Source: Martinezella rhizogenes
Lineage (GTDB): Bacteria > Pseudomonadota > Alphaproteobacteria > Rhizobiales > Rhizobiaceae
Assembly (NCBI GenBank): GCA_013322215.1
Contig: JAAMEZ010000050.1
Coordinates: forward strand, 62,001 to 126,000
Length of the DNA: 64,000 nucleotides
Reading direction: 5' to 3'
Position numbers and translations under genes: made by a program. The stretch's first letter is position 1. Every line of letters begins with the position of its first letter. Positions 39,034 through 47,198 of the stretch are shown here, piece after piece. The notes below the pieces were generated by a model. It was not told the DNA's origin. It made no database searches and saw only the letters and a program-made list of their open reading frames with translations.

Positions 39034-39855
39034 TTACTTGCCGTCGATCTGCTGGCCGATATAGGCGATCGCCTGCTGATAGACCTTCGCGTCGTTCCAG
39101 CCGGCGATAGCGGCGAAATTCGGCTCGCCGGGCTGATAGCCGGCGCCGGGCTGCCAACCATGGCCGCGCAGGAAGTTCGCCGTCGAGGCCAGCGCATCCG
39201 CGCGTGATCCCACAAGGTCGACCCTGCCGTCGCCATCTTCGTCGACGCCGAAAGCAACGACGTTCTTCGGCATGAATTGCGTCTGGCCGATTTCGCCGTG
39301 AGCTGCGCCGCGTGCCGACGGGCTGAGATAGCCTTCGCCGACGAGCTTCAGGGCGGAGTAGAGCTGCTCGGTGAAGAATGCGGAGCGACGGCAATCATAA
39401 GCAAGGGTGGAGACCGCCGAAAGCGTATGCTGGTCGCCCATGTAGCTGCCGAAGCCGGTTTCCATGCCCCAGATTGCGATGATCGGACCTGGGGGAACGC
39501 CGAAACGCTTCTGGATCTTGGCGAAGAGCGCGGCATTGGCCTGCTTCATGCTCTTGCCGCGATTGATGATTGTCTGGCCGCCGCGCTTCTTCATGAATTC
39601 CTCGAAGGAAAGCTTGAAGCTCTTCTGGCCGCGGTCGGCGCGGATGGTGGGTTGGTTGTAATGGACGTTGGCGAAGGCCCTGTCGAGGGTGGAGGGGCTG
39701 ACGCCCTGCCCCTGCGCTTCCCGTTTGAATTCCTGCACCCAGTTCTCGAATCCGGCGGAAGTGTTGCCGCAAGATGCGGCGTTTGCCGCAAGCGGCATTC
39801 CCAGCAGCAACCCGCCCGCCACGAGAGCTGCCATTCCAGACTTTGTGAAGCGCAT
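39034..39855 (-). CDS. MltB-type lytic murein transglycosylase
   Basis: A 273-residue periplasmic protein. A signal peptide of about 27 residues ends LAANAA; there is no lipobox, so the protein is soluble. The catalytic Glu132 lies in GMETGFGSYMG, and the GEIGQTQFMPKNVVAFG motif is typical of the SLT_2 (MltB) family. It cleaves peptidoglycan glycan strands to anhydromuropeptides. It lacks the C-terminal peptidoglycan-binding domain seen in some family members. Confidence 0.92.
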   Translation of the reverse strand: MRFTKSGMAALVAGGLLLGMPLAANAASCGNTSAGFENWVQEFKREAQGQGVSPSTLDRAFANVHYNQPTIRADRGQKSFKLSFEEFMKKRGGQTIINRGKSMKQANAALFAKIQKRFGVPPGPIIAIWGMETGFGSYMGDQHTLSAVSTLAYDCRRSAFFTEQLYSALKLVGEGYLSPSARGAAHGEIGQTQFMPKNVVAFGVDEDGDGRVDLVGSRADALASTANFLRGHGWQPGAGYQPGEPNFAAIAGWNDAKVYQQAIAYIGQQIDGK

Positions 39856-40010
39856 TCAGTGTCCCCGAATTCTTACCGCGGTGCGAACGCGGCAACCGTT
39901 TTCAATGGCGCGCAAACCCCTGGAAGCCAAGGGATCACACGCGTTTAGTCGCCACCGGACCATGCCAGCATCCGACCATCGTGTCATCATATTTTAGCGA
40001 CCGATGTTTT

Positions 40011-40026
40011 CGTTTCATGTGAAACA
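40011..40026. promoter_or_regulatory. parS: Divergent parS-like site 5
   Basis: CGTTTCATGTGAAACA keeps the palindromic frame but has a T in place of the central C (ACGT to ATGT). It lies beyond the transglycosylase start, 22 bases from the asd terminator. ParB binding is likely weaker. Confidence 0.5.
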
Positions 40027-40047
40027 TCGACGCCAAAATCATTCAAA

Positions 40048-40083
40048 AAAGCCCCGCCTTTCATCCGAAATGGCGAGGCTTTC
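40048..40083 (-). terminator. Terminator after asd
   Basis: AAAGCCCCGCC with GGCGAGGCTTT form an imperfect hairpin, flanked on the left by A residues that read as a T-run on the minus strand. It ends asd. Confidence 0.7.
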
Positions 40084-40139
40084 ATTCTATTCTGCTTAGC
40101 CGAGGAGGGTTGATAAACCGTAAATTGGTTTACAGACCC

Positions 40140-41174
40140 TTATGCAGCCTGCTTGCGCGGCTTGATGAGGCCACGATTGACGAGCAATTCGGCGATCTGA
40201 ATCGCGTTGAGCGCTGCGCCCTTGCGCAGGTTGTCGGAGACGACCCACAGGTTGAGGCCGTTCTCGACGGTCGCATCTTCACGGATACGCGAAATATAGG
40301 TCGCATCTTCGCCGGCGGATTCGTAAGGCGTGATGTAGCCGCCATTCTCGTGCTTGTCGATGACGAGGCAACCCGGCGCTTCGCGAAGGATATCGCGGGC
40401 CTGATCGGCAGTGATCTCGTTTTCAAACTCGATGTTGACCGATTCCGAATGGCCGATGAAGACGGGTACGCGCACGGCCGTGCAGGTGACCTTGATCTTA
40501 GGGTCGAGCATCTTCTTGGTTTCGGCCAGCACCTTCCACTCTTCCTTGGTGTAGCCGTCTTCCATGAACACATCGATGTGCGGGATGACGTTGAAGGCGA
40601 TGCGCTTGGTGAACTTCTTGTTCTCGATCGGATCGGCGACGAAGACGGCGCGGGTCTGGTTGAACAGCTCGTCCATACCGTCCTTGCCGGCGCCGGAAAC
40701 CGACTGATAGGTCGAGACGACGACGCGCTTGATCTTGGCGAAGTCATGCAGCGGCTTCAGGGCCACGACGAGCTGCGCGGTCGAGCAATTCGGGTTGGCG
40801 ATGATGTTGCGCTTGGTGAACTGCGTGACGGCATCCGGGTTTACTTCCGGCACGATCAGCGGCACGTCGGCGTCGTAGCGCCAGGCGGAGGAGTTGTCGA
40901 TGACGACACAGCCCTGGGCGCCGATCTTCGGCGAGACCCTCTTTGAAACGTCGCCGCCGGCCGACATCAGGCAAATATCGGTGTCGGAAAAATCATAGTT
41001 TTCCAGGTTAGCGACCTTCAGTGTCCGGTCGCCGAAGGAAACCTCGGTTCCCTGCGAGCGGGCGGATGCGAGCGCTACGACCTCATCGGCAGGGAAGCCG
41101 CGTTCGGACAGGATATTGAGCATTTCGCGGCCGACATTCCCGGTCGCGCCCGCTACTGCAACTTTGAAACCCAT
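40140..41174 (-). CDS. asd: Aspartate-semialdehyde dehydrogenase
   Basis: A 344-residue enzyme making aspartate semialdehyde for lysine, threonine and methionine. The NADP-binding start is KVAVAGATGNVGREMLNIL; the catalytic Cys130 lies in NPNCSTAQLV. The SVSGAGKDGMDEL segment, normally SGAGxxG, is also present. It is transcribed toward a terminator and parS-like site 5. Length is standard. Confidence 0.96.
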   Translation of the reverse strand: MGFKVAVAGATGNVGREMLNILSERGFPADEVVALASARSQGTEVSFGDRTLKVANLENYDFSDTDICLMSAGGDVSKRVSPKIGAQGCVVIDNSSAWRYDADVPLIVPEVNPDAVTQFTKRNIIANPNCSTAQLVVALKPLHDFAKIKRVVVSTYQSVSGAGKDGMDELFNQTRAVFVADPIENKKFTKRIAFNVIPHIDVFMEDGYTKEEWKVLAETKKMLDPKIKVTCTAVRVPVFIGHSESVNIEFENEITADQARDILREAPGCLVIDKHENGGYITPYESAGEDATYISRIREDATVENGLNLWVVSDNLRKGAALNAIQIAELLVNRGLIKPRKQAA

Positions 41175-41285
41175 TTCTCAAGCTCTCTTTCTCTTCTCTC
41201 CTCTTGGGCGAAGGGGGGAACCATGGTCATGACGACCGGTTCCTGTCCCCAGCCGAGCCGGGGAGAGAGCGGCAGGCCAGAGACG

Positions 41286-41402
41286 TCAGACGGTTTTCGT
41301 CGTCGTTTTGGCCTTGGTTTTGGAAGAAACCGGAAAATAGACATCCAGCCCGGCGCATTCGGCCAGGTGACTGAGGCTATCGAGCTGTTCGAAGCGAACC
41401 AT
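41286..41402 (-). CDS. Possible 38-residue small protein between dps and asd
   Basis: The open frame MVRFEQLDSLSHLAECAGLD continues to a Thr/Lys-rich tail ending TKTTTKTV... in 38 residues. The ATG is 7 bases after AAGGAAG on the minus strand. I do not recognise the family. It sits in the 372-base gap between dps and asd, between a 12-bp inverted repeat and the asd promoter. It could equally be random, given its length. No known domain is seen. Confidence 0.35.
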   Translation of the reverse strand: MVRFEQLDSLSHLAECAGLDVYFPVSSKTKAKTTTKTV

Positions 41403-41455
41403 GGAAGTCTTCCTTTTCCGTCGCCGGTTCTAAGATGTTTTCCACAGGAGTCAAG

Positions 41456-41493
41456 GATTTCCTCGCTTGCATCGTTGCCGGAGCGAGGAAATC
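41456..41493. repeat. 12-bp perfect inverted repeat downstream of dps
   Basis: GATTTCCTCGCT (41456-41467) pairs perfectly with AGCGAGGAAATC (41482-41493) over a 14-base loop. No T-run follows on the minus strand, so it is not a classic terminator, though it may stabilise the dps mRNA end. Confidence 0.6.
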
Positions 41494-41546
41494 GGGGGCA
41501 AAACCGGCCTTCAACTTATCGTGTTCGAAGGCATGTCGTTTCGGTG

Positions 41547-42056
41547 TCAGCGGTTGGACTTGCGTGTGATCTCAAACAGGAACCAGGTCCGACGTTCGGT
41601 TTCGTCCAGCCAGTTTTCGAGAAGGCTCGCGGTGGCGACATCACCATATTCGTCGCAGACGTCGTGAACGGCGCGGATTTCGGCGGACAGTTTGAGATTG
41701 TCGTCCGCCAGCTCGGCAAGCATGTCCTGCGGATCGACATATTCGGCGTCATTGTCCGGGATACGCTGCAGCTTGGCGATCTGGCCGATCGAGTGGAGGG
41801 TCGTTCCGCCGATCTTGCGGCAGCGCTCGGCCATCGGGTCAGTCATGGCGAAAATCTGATCGCCCTGATCGTCGAGAAGCAGGTGATAATCGCGGAAATG
41901 CGGGCCGCTCATGTGCCAGTGAAAATTCTTGGTCTTCAGATAGAGAGCAAAGACATCCGCCAGCAAGGCGGTCAGCGCTGCGGAAATATCGCGCGTCGCG
42001 TCTTCGCTGAGATTGGTGCGCGTACCCAGTTTCGACTTGGTATTGGCGGTGTTCAT
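41547..42056 (-). CDS. dps: Dps family DNA-protection ferritin-like protein
   Basis: A 169-residue Dps. The ferroxidase residues lie in KTKNFHWHMSGPHFRDYHLLLDDQ (read in two parts: KTKNFHWHMS and FRDYHLLLDDQ), followed by ERCRKIGGTTLHSIGQ. The protein forms dodecamers that oxidise and store iron with hydrogen peroxide and shield DNA. A short basic N-terminus could bind DNA. It stands alone; the 298-base gap upstream holds its promoter and the two hairpins listed separately. Confidence 0.93.
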   Translation of the reverse strand: MNTANTKSKLGTRTNLSEDATRDISAALTALLADVFALYLKTKNFHWHMSGPHFRDYHLLLDDQGDQIFAMTDPMAERCRKIGGTTLHSIGQIAKLQRIPDNDAEYVDPQDMLAELADDNLKLSAEIRAVHDVCDEYGDVATASLLENWLDETERRTWFLFEITRKSNR

Positions 42057-42283
42057 AAAGACGTCCTCCGTTTGTTGTTCACGACAGCGATCGCCGGCGG
42101 ATCTTAGGGGAGTTCGATGACATCAGCTGCTGCGTGGGATCGCATTGAAGACAGGATCGTTTTGAAATCTCACAGCAGAAATACCGCTTCGCGGCACGGT
42201 CGGCTGCTCTGACATGCGGAAAACCCGAGTAGTTCTACTAAATAGGAAAATGCGGTGGTTTGGCAATCGTCTGCTAATGTATT

Positions 42284-42340
42284 GGCGCGGCATGCGATTA
42301 TGCCGCGCCGCCGGTGCTGCCCTCTTGCTGGAGGGCAGCA
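42284..42340. repeat. Two adjacent perfect 10-bp hairpins between the SDR gene and dps
   Basis: GGCGCGGCAT (42284-42293) pairs with 42300-42309, and TGCTGCCCTC (42315-42324) pairs with 42331-42340, each with a 6-base loop. The second lies 15 bases after the stop of the short-chain dehydrogenase gene. Neither has a T-run. They may protect mRNA or form a composite terminator; the rest of the gap holds no gene. Confidence 0.65.
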
Positions 42341-42354
42341 TCGGGTATGAGCGA

Positions 42355-43104
42355 TTACTTCAGCCCACCACCGACATAGATGGTTTCGCCGGTCACCCAG
42401 GCGGCGTCCTGCGACGCGAGGAAGACGGCGACTGGGGCGATATCCGTCGGCTGGCCGAGGCGGCCGAGAGGCGTCTGGGAGACGAGATGCTTTTCGAAAT
42501 CGCTGCCGATGAGGCCTGCCGCAACGACGCCTTCGGTTTCGACACCGCCCGGTGCCAGATTGTTGACGCGGATATTGCGTGAACCGAGTTCCTTGGCGAG
42601 AATCTTAGTGATGGAATCCACAGCGGCCTTGGTTGCCGTATAGACCGAGGCGGTCGCCAGGTTCATGCTGACGGCGTTGGAACCGATATTGATCACATTG
42701 CCGCCCTCGGGGCCGAAATGCTTCACGGCTTCCTGCGTGGTCAGCAACGTGCCCAGAACGTTGATATTGAATTGGCGATGGAATTCCTGCTCGGTGAATT
42801 CCTCGATCGGGGCGAATTGATAGACGCCGGCATTGTTGACGAGGATGTCGACGCGGCCGAAGGCCTGCTTGGTTTCGGCGAAGAGCCGTTTGACGTCTTC
42901 GGATTTGGAAACGTCGCCGTGCACGGCGAGCGCCTTGCCGCCCTTGGCGGTGATCTCGGCCACCACCCTGTCGGCGCCTTCACGGCTCGAGGCATAGTTG
43001 ACGACGACGGCGGCACCCGCCTCGCTCATCGCCTTGGCGATGCCGGCGCCGATGCCCTTGGATGCTCCAGTCACGATTGCGACCTTGCCTGTCAGCTTGC
43101 TCAT
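42355..43104 (-). CDS. Short-chain dehydrogenase/reductase
   Basis: A 249-residue classical SDR. The cofactor loop is TGASKGIGAGIA (12-23), NNAG lies at 90-93, and Ser142, Tyr155 and Lys159 form the catalytic set. The C-terminal VTGETIYVGGGLK is typical of 3-oxoacyl-ACP reductase-like and glucose dehydrogenase-like members. Substrate is unknown. It is preceded by an ArsR-type regulator on the same strand, with repeated AT-rich sites between them that suggest direct control. Confidence 0.9.
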   Translation of the reverse strand: MSKLTGKVAIVTGASKGIGAGIAKAMSEAGAAVVVNYASSREGADRVVAEITAKGGKALAVHGDVSKSEDVKRLFAETKQAFGRVDILVNNAGVYQFAPIEEFTEQEFHRQFNINVLGTLLTTQEAVKHFGPEGGNVINIGSNAVSMNLATASVYTATKAAVDSITKILAKELGSRNIRVNNLAPGGVETEGVVAAGLIGSDFEKHLVSQTPLGRLGQPTDIAPVAVFLASQDAAWVTGETIYVGGGLK

Positions 43105-43137
43105 GTCATTTTCCTTCGGAAATTGTTAGACATTTTT

Positions 43138-43216
43138 ATAATCATCAAATCATTTGGCGCACGCGACCCGAAAACCGTTTCGCATCGTCGATTTGATATT
43201 TAGATAATCATCTAAT
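43138..43216. promoter_or_regulatory. Candidate operator region before the SDR gene
   Basis: ATAATCATCAAAT (43138-43150) and ATAATCATCTAAT (43204-43216) differ by one base and are 66 bp apart. The second overlaps TTAGATAATCATCTAA (43200-43215), an inverted repeat of TTAGAT with a 4-base centre. Such AT-rich dyads are typical of ArsR-family operators, and the ArsR-type gene lies directly upstream. Confidence 0.6.
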
Positions 43217-43264
43217 TGATACAAGAGCCACGGCAAGAAATGCTGATGGCATGGGATGGAATCG

Positions 43265-43564
43265 TCAGATCTTGGAAAGTTCCGCCATATAGGCGTTCAG
43301 CGTATCCCGACGCAGCACGAGGTTGGCGAATTTGCCTTCGCGCTGGATCTCGATGAGCCCGGCATTTTCGAGTTCCTTGATGTGGTGCGACATCGTCGCG
43401 GCGCTGACAGCGTGGCATTCGTTCAGGAGGCTGCAGGGCATGGGCTCGGTTCGCGTGCCGATCTCCTTCAGGATCTGCACGCGTCGCGGCTCGGCAAGTG
43501 CCCGGGAGATCAATCCCATCTGCCTTTCGCTTAAACGTGTCGGCCCGGCATCCATGGTGTTCAT
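43265..43564 (-). CDS. ArsR-family transcriptional regulator
   Basis: A 99-residue winged-helix regulator. The core LISRALAEPRRVQILKEIG, the recognition part VSAATMSHHIKELENAGLI and the wing IEIQREGKFANLVLR are characteristic of ArsR. Two Cys (near PCSLLNECHAV) lie in the helix before the recognition helix, but the CVC metal-binding motif is absent, so a metal signal is uncertain. The start may be the GTG at 43567 or the ATG at 43564 or 43555. It lies 160 bases upstream of the SDR gene, its likely target. Confidence 0.88.
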   Translation of the reverse strand: MNTMDAGPTRLSERQMGLISRALAEPRRVQILKEIGTRTEPMPCSLLNECHAVSAATMSHHIKELENAGLIEIQREGKFANLVLRRDTLNAYMAELSKI

Positions 43565-43670
43565 CACAAACGAAAACGAAATCGGGTTGACAGCCTTCGG
43601 TCATCCCTACCCTGCAGATATATGGGTGCGCGAGAGCCTTGGCAACCTTTGCGATGCAGCCGTGGCCAGC

Positions 43671-44441
43671 TCAGGAATCGGCCTGTCGCGGCTTGCCGCT
43701 TTTGAAGAGAGGCAGTCGCGGTGTCGGCCAGCCGGCGGCGTTGATGCGGAAGAGCAGGCCGTAGCGCGAATAGACGATCGCCATCATGAAGGAGAACCAG
43801 CCGCCGAGCGCCAGGCCGGCTATGACGTCGCTCGGATAATGGGCGCCGACCATGACGCGGGTGATCGCCAGCCACAGGGCGCAGGCGGCGAAGATGTAGC
43901 GATAGCGCGGAAACATAAGGGCTAGCGCCACGAACAGGGCGCCGATGGTGGTTGCGTGCCCGGATGGGAAGCTTTCGAAACTCGCCCGGCCATTGAAAGG
44001 CGAGAAGCCGAATGGCCCCCAATCGGCAAAATGCGTCGGGCGGGCACGACCGATGGCGCGCTTCAGCAGATTGGCAAGGATGCCCGAAAGCGCAATGGTC
44101 GTCAGCAGGTAGCCGCCGATCTGGCAGATGCGCAGCGCCTGGCAGCGACAGCGGTGTGAATGCAGCAGTCTGCTACCGGCCCAGCCTTCGAAGAGCAGGA
44201 AGGCGCTGATGAGGAGAATCCAGCCGGATTCGCCAAAATTGGTCAGCATTCCGCCGACGAAGCGGATGGATGGCGACAGGCTCTTGAGGGTTGCGCCGAC
44301 GGGCCCATCGAACAGGAGAGCCGAAAGAAGGACGACATTGGCGGTCAGAAAAAGGCAAATTTTCCAGTGGGATGGTGCAAATGCCGCATCGCTTCGCCGC
44401 CAACGCCTATCGAGAGACGTCAAGATCGCCTGCATAATCAT
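43671..44441 (-). CDS. PAP2-family membrane phosphatase
   Basis: A 256-residue membrane protein with about five to six hydrophobic segments and the three phosphatase motifs KRAIGRARP, PSGH (in FESFPSGHATTIG) and RVMVGAHYPSDVIAG. Likely substrates are undecaprenyl diphosphate or lipid phosphates; a lipid A phosphatase of LpxE type is possible, but the sequence does not decide. The start is at the ATG at 44441 or 44435. It stands alone, with a terminator-parS pair upstream in the direction of leuB. Confidence 0.88.
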   Translation of the reverse strand: MIMQAILTSLDRRWRRSDAAFAPSHWKICLFLTANVVLLSALLFDGPVGATLKSLSPSIRFVGGMLTNFGESGWILLISAFLLFEGWAGSRLLHSHRCRCQALRICQIGGYLLTTIALSGILANLLKRAIGRARPTHFADWGPFGFSPFNGRASFESFPSGHATTIGALFVALALMFPRYRYIFAACALWLAITRVMVGAHYPSDVIAGLALGGWFSFMMAIVYSRYGLLFRINAAGWPTPRLPLFKSGKPRQADS

Positions 44442-44575
44442 TGCCTATTGTCGATTTCCAATCAGATCGACAAATAACAGGCTGTTGTTACAGTTTTTCT
44501 AATTTTCTAAAAATTAATGACACGCGCCGCAGCGGCGATCGTGGCCTCAGACGAACCCATCCTGCTTGTAATGAA

Positions 44576-44606
44576 AAAGCCCCGTTCCGGCGAAGAACGG
44601 GGCTTT
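44576..44606 (-). terminator. Terminator after leuB
   Basis: AAAGCCCCGTTC (44576-44587) pairs perfectly with GAACGGGGCTTT (44595-44606). The A-run to its left (44574-44578) reads as a T-run on the minus strand, so it ends leuB. parS-like site 6 starts three bases away. Confidence 0.85.
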
Positions 44607-44608
44607 CG

Positions 44609-44624
44609 TGTTTCACGTGAAATA
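44609..44624. promoter_or_regulatory. parS: parS-like site 6, beside the leuB terminator
   Basis: TGTTTCACGTGAAATA matches the consensus at 15 of 16 positions, with the central TTTCACGTGAAA intact. It lies 23 bases from the leuB stop and about 30 kb from parB. Confidence 0.82.
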
Positions 44625-44647
44625 TATCAGGCGACTTATGCCGGAGA

Positions 44648-45760
44648 TTATGCCGACAGGGCCTTGAATTCTGCGAGGATGGCGTCGCCCATTTCGGCGG
44701 TGCCGACCTGGCGGCTGCCTGCCGACATGATGTCGCCGGTGCGGATGCCGCTGTCGAGCACATTAGCAATCGCCTTTTCCAGCGCATCGGCATCGGCAAT
44801 CAGGCCGAAGGAGTAGCGCAGGCACATGGCGAAGGAAGCGATCATGGCGATCGGGTTGGCAATGCCCTTGCCGGCGATGTCAGGCGCCGAGCCATGCACG
44901 GGCTCATAGAGCGCCTTGCGCTTGCCGGTCTTGGCGTCGGGTGCGCCGAGCGAAGCGGACGGCAGCATGCCGAGCGAGCCGGTGAGCATGGCGGCAACGT
45001 CGGAGAGCATGTCGCCGAACAGGTTGTCCGTCACGATGACGTCGAACTGCTTCGGCTGGCGCACGAGCTGCATGCCGCCGGCGTCCGCCAGCATATGCTC
45101 GAGCTGCACGTCGGCATATTTTTCCTTGTGCGTCGCGGTGACGACCTGGTTCCAGAGCACGCCAGACTTCATGACGTTGCGCTTTTCCATCGAGCAGACA
45201 CGGTTGTTGCGGGTGCGCGCCAGTTCGAAGGCGACGCCGGCAATGCGCTCGATCTCATAGGTGTCGTAGATCTGGGTGTCGATGCCGCGCTTCTGGCCGT
45301 TGCCGAGGTCGATGATTTCCTTCGGCTCGCCGAAATAGACGCCGCCGGTCAATTCGCGGATGATAAGGATATCGAGGCCGTCGACCAGCTCCGGCTTCAG
45401 CGAGGAAGCAGACGCCAGCGCCGGGTAGCAGATGGCCGGGCGCAGGTTGGCAAACAGCTGCAGATCCTTGCGCAGGCGTAGGAGGCCGGCTTCCGGGCGC
45501 ACTTCATAAGGAACCGCATCCCACTTCGGACCACCGACGGCGCCGAAGAGAACCGCATCGGCGGCCATTGCCTTTGCCATATCGGCATCGGAGATCGCTG
45601 CGCCATGCGCGTCATAGGCGCTGCCGCCGACAAGGCCTTCATCCGTTACGAAGCCGGCATTCTTCGCCTCGTTCATATAGGCGATGATCTTGCGAACTTC
45701 GCCCATGGCCTCAGGGCCGATGCCGTCACCCGGCAGGAGGAAAAGATTGCGAACTGTCAT
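44648..45760 (-). CDS. leuB: 3-isopropylmalate dehydrogenase
   Basis: A 370-residue NAD-dependent enzyme of leucine synthesis. LTGGVYFGEPKEI, EKRNVMKSGVLWN and DNLFGDMLSDVAAM are signatures, and the C-terminus holds GSAPDIAGKGIANPIA. Length is standard. leuD, the isomerase subunit of the preceding step, lies 1.4 kb upstream on the same strand, separated by a mosaic repeat and a TIM-barrel gene, so the two are probably separate units. Confidence 0.97.
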   Translation of the reverse strand: MTVRNLFLLPGDGIGPEAMGEVRKIIAYMNEAKNAGFVTDEGLVGGSAYDAHGAAISDADMAKAMAADAVLFGAVGGPKWDAVPYEVRPEAGLLRLRKDLQLFANLRPAICYPALASASSLKPELVDGLDILIIRELTGGVYFGEPKEIIDLGNGQKRGIDTQIYDTYEIERIAGVAFELARTRNNRVCSMEKRNVMKSGVLWNQVVTATHKEKYADVQLEHMLADAGGMQLVRQPKQFDVIVTDNLFGDMLSDVAAMLTGSLGMLPSASLGAPDAKTGKRKALYEPVHGSAPDIAGKGIANPIAMIASFAMCLRYSFGLIADADALEKAIANVLDSGIRTGDIMSAGSRQVGTAEMGDAILAEFKALSA

Positions 45761-45870
45761 GAGAAAGCCTCCGCGAAAGAAAAAGTTGCGGGGTTTTTAG
45801 ACCTGCAAATGCGGCTTTTCAAGCGAGGAAGCGGCCTAAACGGTACGGTTTTCGGGCTTTTGCGGTCGAC

Positions 45871-46076
45871 CCTCGTGGTTCGAGGCTGCACCCTTAGGGC
45901 TTCGCACCTCACCATGAGGGTGGAGTGAGTACCGAGCCATCACGGAGCACATCCCGATCCTTCGGCACCCCATCCTTCGGCAAGTTCAGGATTGAGGGCG
46001 AAGTGCGCGGAAAGGCTGACGAAGGAGGTTAGCCCTCATGGTGAGAAGGCTCGAAGGGCCGTCTCGAACCACGAGG
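45871..46076. repeat. RIME-like intergenic mosaic repeat with nested inverted repeats
   Basis: CCTCGTGGTTCGAG (45871-45884) is the exact inverse of 46063-46076, and CTCACCATGAGGG (45908-45920) is the inverse of 46033-46045, so the outer and inner arms nest around a centre near 45975. Such nested palindromes with CCCTCATGGTGAG resemble the Rhizobium intergenic mosaic elements. It fills most of the 341-base gap between leuB and the TIM-barrel gene; the left part presumably carries the leuB promoter. Confidence 0.75.
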
Positions 46077-46101
46077 GCGGATGGTTTGCGTTGTTTTATC
46101 T

Positions 46102-46920
46102 TTACTCGGCCAATCCCAGCGAAGCGAGGTAGGCTGCCGATGCCGGGATTTTCGACTTGTCCTTGATCTCGATGATCAGGCGTGGATTGCTGTTAAGCTT
46201 GCCAAGGGCAGCAAAGACGGCGCGCCAGTGGATATTGCCTTCGCCGAGGCTCCAGTGACGGTCGGCATAGCCGTCGGCATCCTGCAGATGGACATGCTGC
46301 AGGCGGTTGCCGGCGGCGTGGACGTAGTAATCGACCGGCGGTGCGCCCGTGTAGCCATGGGCATAATGGGCATGGCCGGTGTCGATCGAAACGGCGACGG
46401 CGGGCGAATTGAAGCTGTCGGCGAGGCCGACGCGGATATGGGGATCCTTGTCCTCGATGTTCTCGATGACCATGGTGAGCCCGATGTCTTCGGCGCGCTT
46501 GACGGCTTCTTTCAGCGTCAGGTGCGTGTATTCGATGATCTTTTCGCGCTCGCCCTTGTTGTTGTCGAGGTTGTTGTAGGACCACGACGTATAGGGGCTA
46601 TGGATGACCATCTGCGTGGCGCCGATATTGGCGCAGACGTCGAGCGCCTGGAGCAGGCGCTTGGTGACGACGGCGCGGACGTCCGGGTCCTGCGAGGCGA
46701 TGACGAAGCCCCAGAACGGGCCGTGGATACCGAGGCGACCCTGATGGCCGTCGAGCAGCTTGCGGGCGCGCTCGGCGAGCGGAGCCCAGTCGCCGCTCAG
46801 GATTTCGGCTTCGACAAAGCTCTGCAGTTCCAGATCGCGGGGCTTTTCGAGCAGCCAGTTGCGATGGATTTCGACGTCGTCAAGCGTCATGGCGGCGCCG
46901 ACAATAGGAAGGGAGGTCAT
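46102..46920 (-). CDS. TIM-barrel sugar phosphate isomerase/epimerase family protein
   Basis: A 272-residue protein of the xylose isomerase-like (AP endonuclease 2) fold. Metal-site motifs are MVIHSPYTSW (conserved His), MVIENIEDKDPHIRVG (Glu) and DTGHAHYAHG, then HVHLQDADGYADRHWSLGEG. Members isomerise or epimerise sugars or repair DNA; the sequence does not tell which. The ATG at 46920 follows GGAGCCTCTTC; a longer frame to 47520 overlaps leuD and is rejected. The RIME-like repeat begins close downstream. Confidence 0.85.
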   Translation of the reverse strand: MTSLPIVGAAMTLDDVEIHRNWLLEKPRDLELQSFVEAEILSGDWAPLAERARKLLDGHQGRLGIHGPFWGFVIASQDPDVRAVVTKRLLQALDVCANIGATQMVIHSPYTSWSYNNLDNNKGEREKIIEYTHLTLKEAVKRAEDIGLTMVIENIEDKDPHIRVGLADSFNSPAVAVSIDTGHAHYAHGYTGAPPVDYYVHAAGNRLQHVHLQDADGYADRHWSLGEGNIHWRAVFAALGKLNSNPRLIIEIKDKSKIPASAAYLASLGLAE

Positions 46921-47145
46921 GAAGAGGCTCCAGTGCGTGGAGAAGAATTCGGGGTGGGAGGAGGCCCCGAAAGGCCTCGGCAGGCCTGTATGGACCCCCT
47001 TCTTGTCGATCATATTACAGCGGACGGGAAAGATGGTGTCTGACCTGTTTTCCGAGATTTGCGGTTCCCGCTCCTGGGGTGCCGTAAGTGCGGAACCGTC
47101 CCTTCTCCCCGCTTGCTGAGAGAGGGAGTCCTTTTCGGCACGAAA

Positions 47146-47171
47146 AAAGCCGGGCTGTAAGGCCCGGCTTT
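47146..47171 (-). terminator. Terminator after leuD
   Basis: AAAGCCGGGC (47146-47155) pairs with GCCCGGCTTT (47162-47171) over a 6-base loop. An A-run on its left gives a T-run on the minus strand. Confidence 0.85.
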
Positions 47172-47198
47172 GAAACGCTGGAGATAGTGATGAACCGA

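Noticed and set aside
45871..46076. Insertion sequence in the leuB spacer
   Set aside because: The terminal inverted repeats are only about 200 bp apart with no transposase, so a mosaic repeat is the simpler reading.
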